A stretch of DNA of 64,000 nt, from assembly GCA_018829445.1 (NCBI GenBank), contig JAHJTV010000078.1, positions 55,216 to 119,215 on the forward strand, read 5' to 3'. The translations under genes were made by a program, and so were the position numbers. The DNA is from a bacterium (GTDB lineage: Bacteria; SAR324; XYD2-FULL-50-16). Positions within the stretch are counted from its first letter, which is position 1; each line of letters begins with the position of its first letter. Of the stretch, positions 63,889 to 64,000 are shown in pieces. The notes below the pieces were generated by a model. That model did no database searches. It saw only the letters and a list, made by a program, of their open reading frames with translations, and was not told the DNA's origin.

Positions 63889-63961
63889 TGTCATGCCGGA
63901 CTTGATCCGGCATCCAGCGTTTTGAAATAATTATGGATTCCGTATCGAGCACGGAATGACA
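63889..63961. repeat. REP-like palindromic repeat (GTCATNCCG type)
   Basis: Outer inverted ends TGTCATGCCG and CGGAATGACA enclose two hairpins, CCGGA/TCCGG and TTCCGT/ACGGAA. This is the layout of a widespread bacterial intergenic repeat. It lies upstream of the PilZ gene start. Confidence 0.65.
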
Positions 63962-64000
63962 ACATATCAGCTTTCTATAGTCTTAAATTTCAATAAATTA

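Noticed and set aside
1..64000. CRISPR array, prophage or restriction system
   Set aside because: No regularly spaced repeats, phage structural genes, cas genes or restriction-modification genes were seen.

Overview
The window is a 64 kb piece of a moderately AT-rich bacterial chromosome (about 40-45% G+C by eye) with ordinary bacterial gene density and no phage, plasmid or CRISPR region. The best lineage clue is a protein at 54233-56062 that I recognise as the spirochaete cytoplasmic filament protein CfpA. It is followed by an uncharacterised gene and a PEP/pyruvate dikinase-like gene, the order I recall from Treponema (cfpA - hypothetical - ppdK). Three PilZ or HD-GYP-type proteins, a Sec-containing SelD and a Bat-like (DUF58/vWA) locus fit a free-living spirochaete or spirochaete-related lineage. 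Extensive acyl-CoA catabolism sets it apart from host-restricted treponemes. This placement is an inference.

Layout. 1-14100: acyl-CoA catabolism block, with a partial acyl-CoA dehydrogenase, a TetR regulator with a perfect palindromic operator, a 2,4-dienoyl-CoA reductase-type flavoenzyme, a three-subunit biotin-dependent acyl-CoA carboxylase (carboxyltransferase, biotin carboxylase, biotin carrier), an enoyl-CoA hydratase, an AtuA-type protein, two further acyl-CoA dehydrogenases and a DinB/TIGR03084-like protein. The set resembles Liu/Atu pathways for leucine or acyclic isoprenoid degradation. 14101-18936: a small ORF coupled to a DUF2156 protein, a DUF169-CoaE fusion, CoaD and a PilZ protein. 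19149-19615: a RelE-type toxin-antitoxin pair. 20164-28065: a solute-binding protein, a methyltransferase, a degenerate HD-GYP protein, a TetR/RND exporter pair and a PAQR membrane protein. 28292-30011: selD (in-frame UGA, hairpin just downstream) and yedF.

30294-37686: an M19-like peptidase, a mini-lipoprotein, a MITE-like element, a CheY-like regulator, an isoaspartyl methyltransferase-like protein and a DUF58 / lipoprotein / vWA operon. 37733-43570 (minus strand): a four-gene operon of zinc-ribbon protein, CorC-like protein, EF-hand protein and a MurE-alanine racemase fusion. 43770-50131: a CAU-anticodon tRNA, eno-ftsB-yidD on the plus strand, and thrS-GT2-DUF4416 on the minus strand. 50677-53740: the cytochrome c maturation genes ccmABC with an unknown partner gene. 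54233-62441: cfpA, a hypothetical gene, a ppdK-like gene and convergent lon. 63119-63847: tRNA-Asn and a PilZ protein with an antitoxin-like N-terminus.

The most unusual items are the DUF169-CoaE fusion, the MurE-Alr fusion, the UGA-containing selD, the CfpA locus next to a beta-oxidation gene set, a perfect 40-bp palindrome between tetR and an RND exporter gene, and several dispersed palindromic repeat families between genes.
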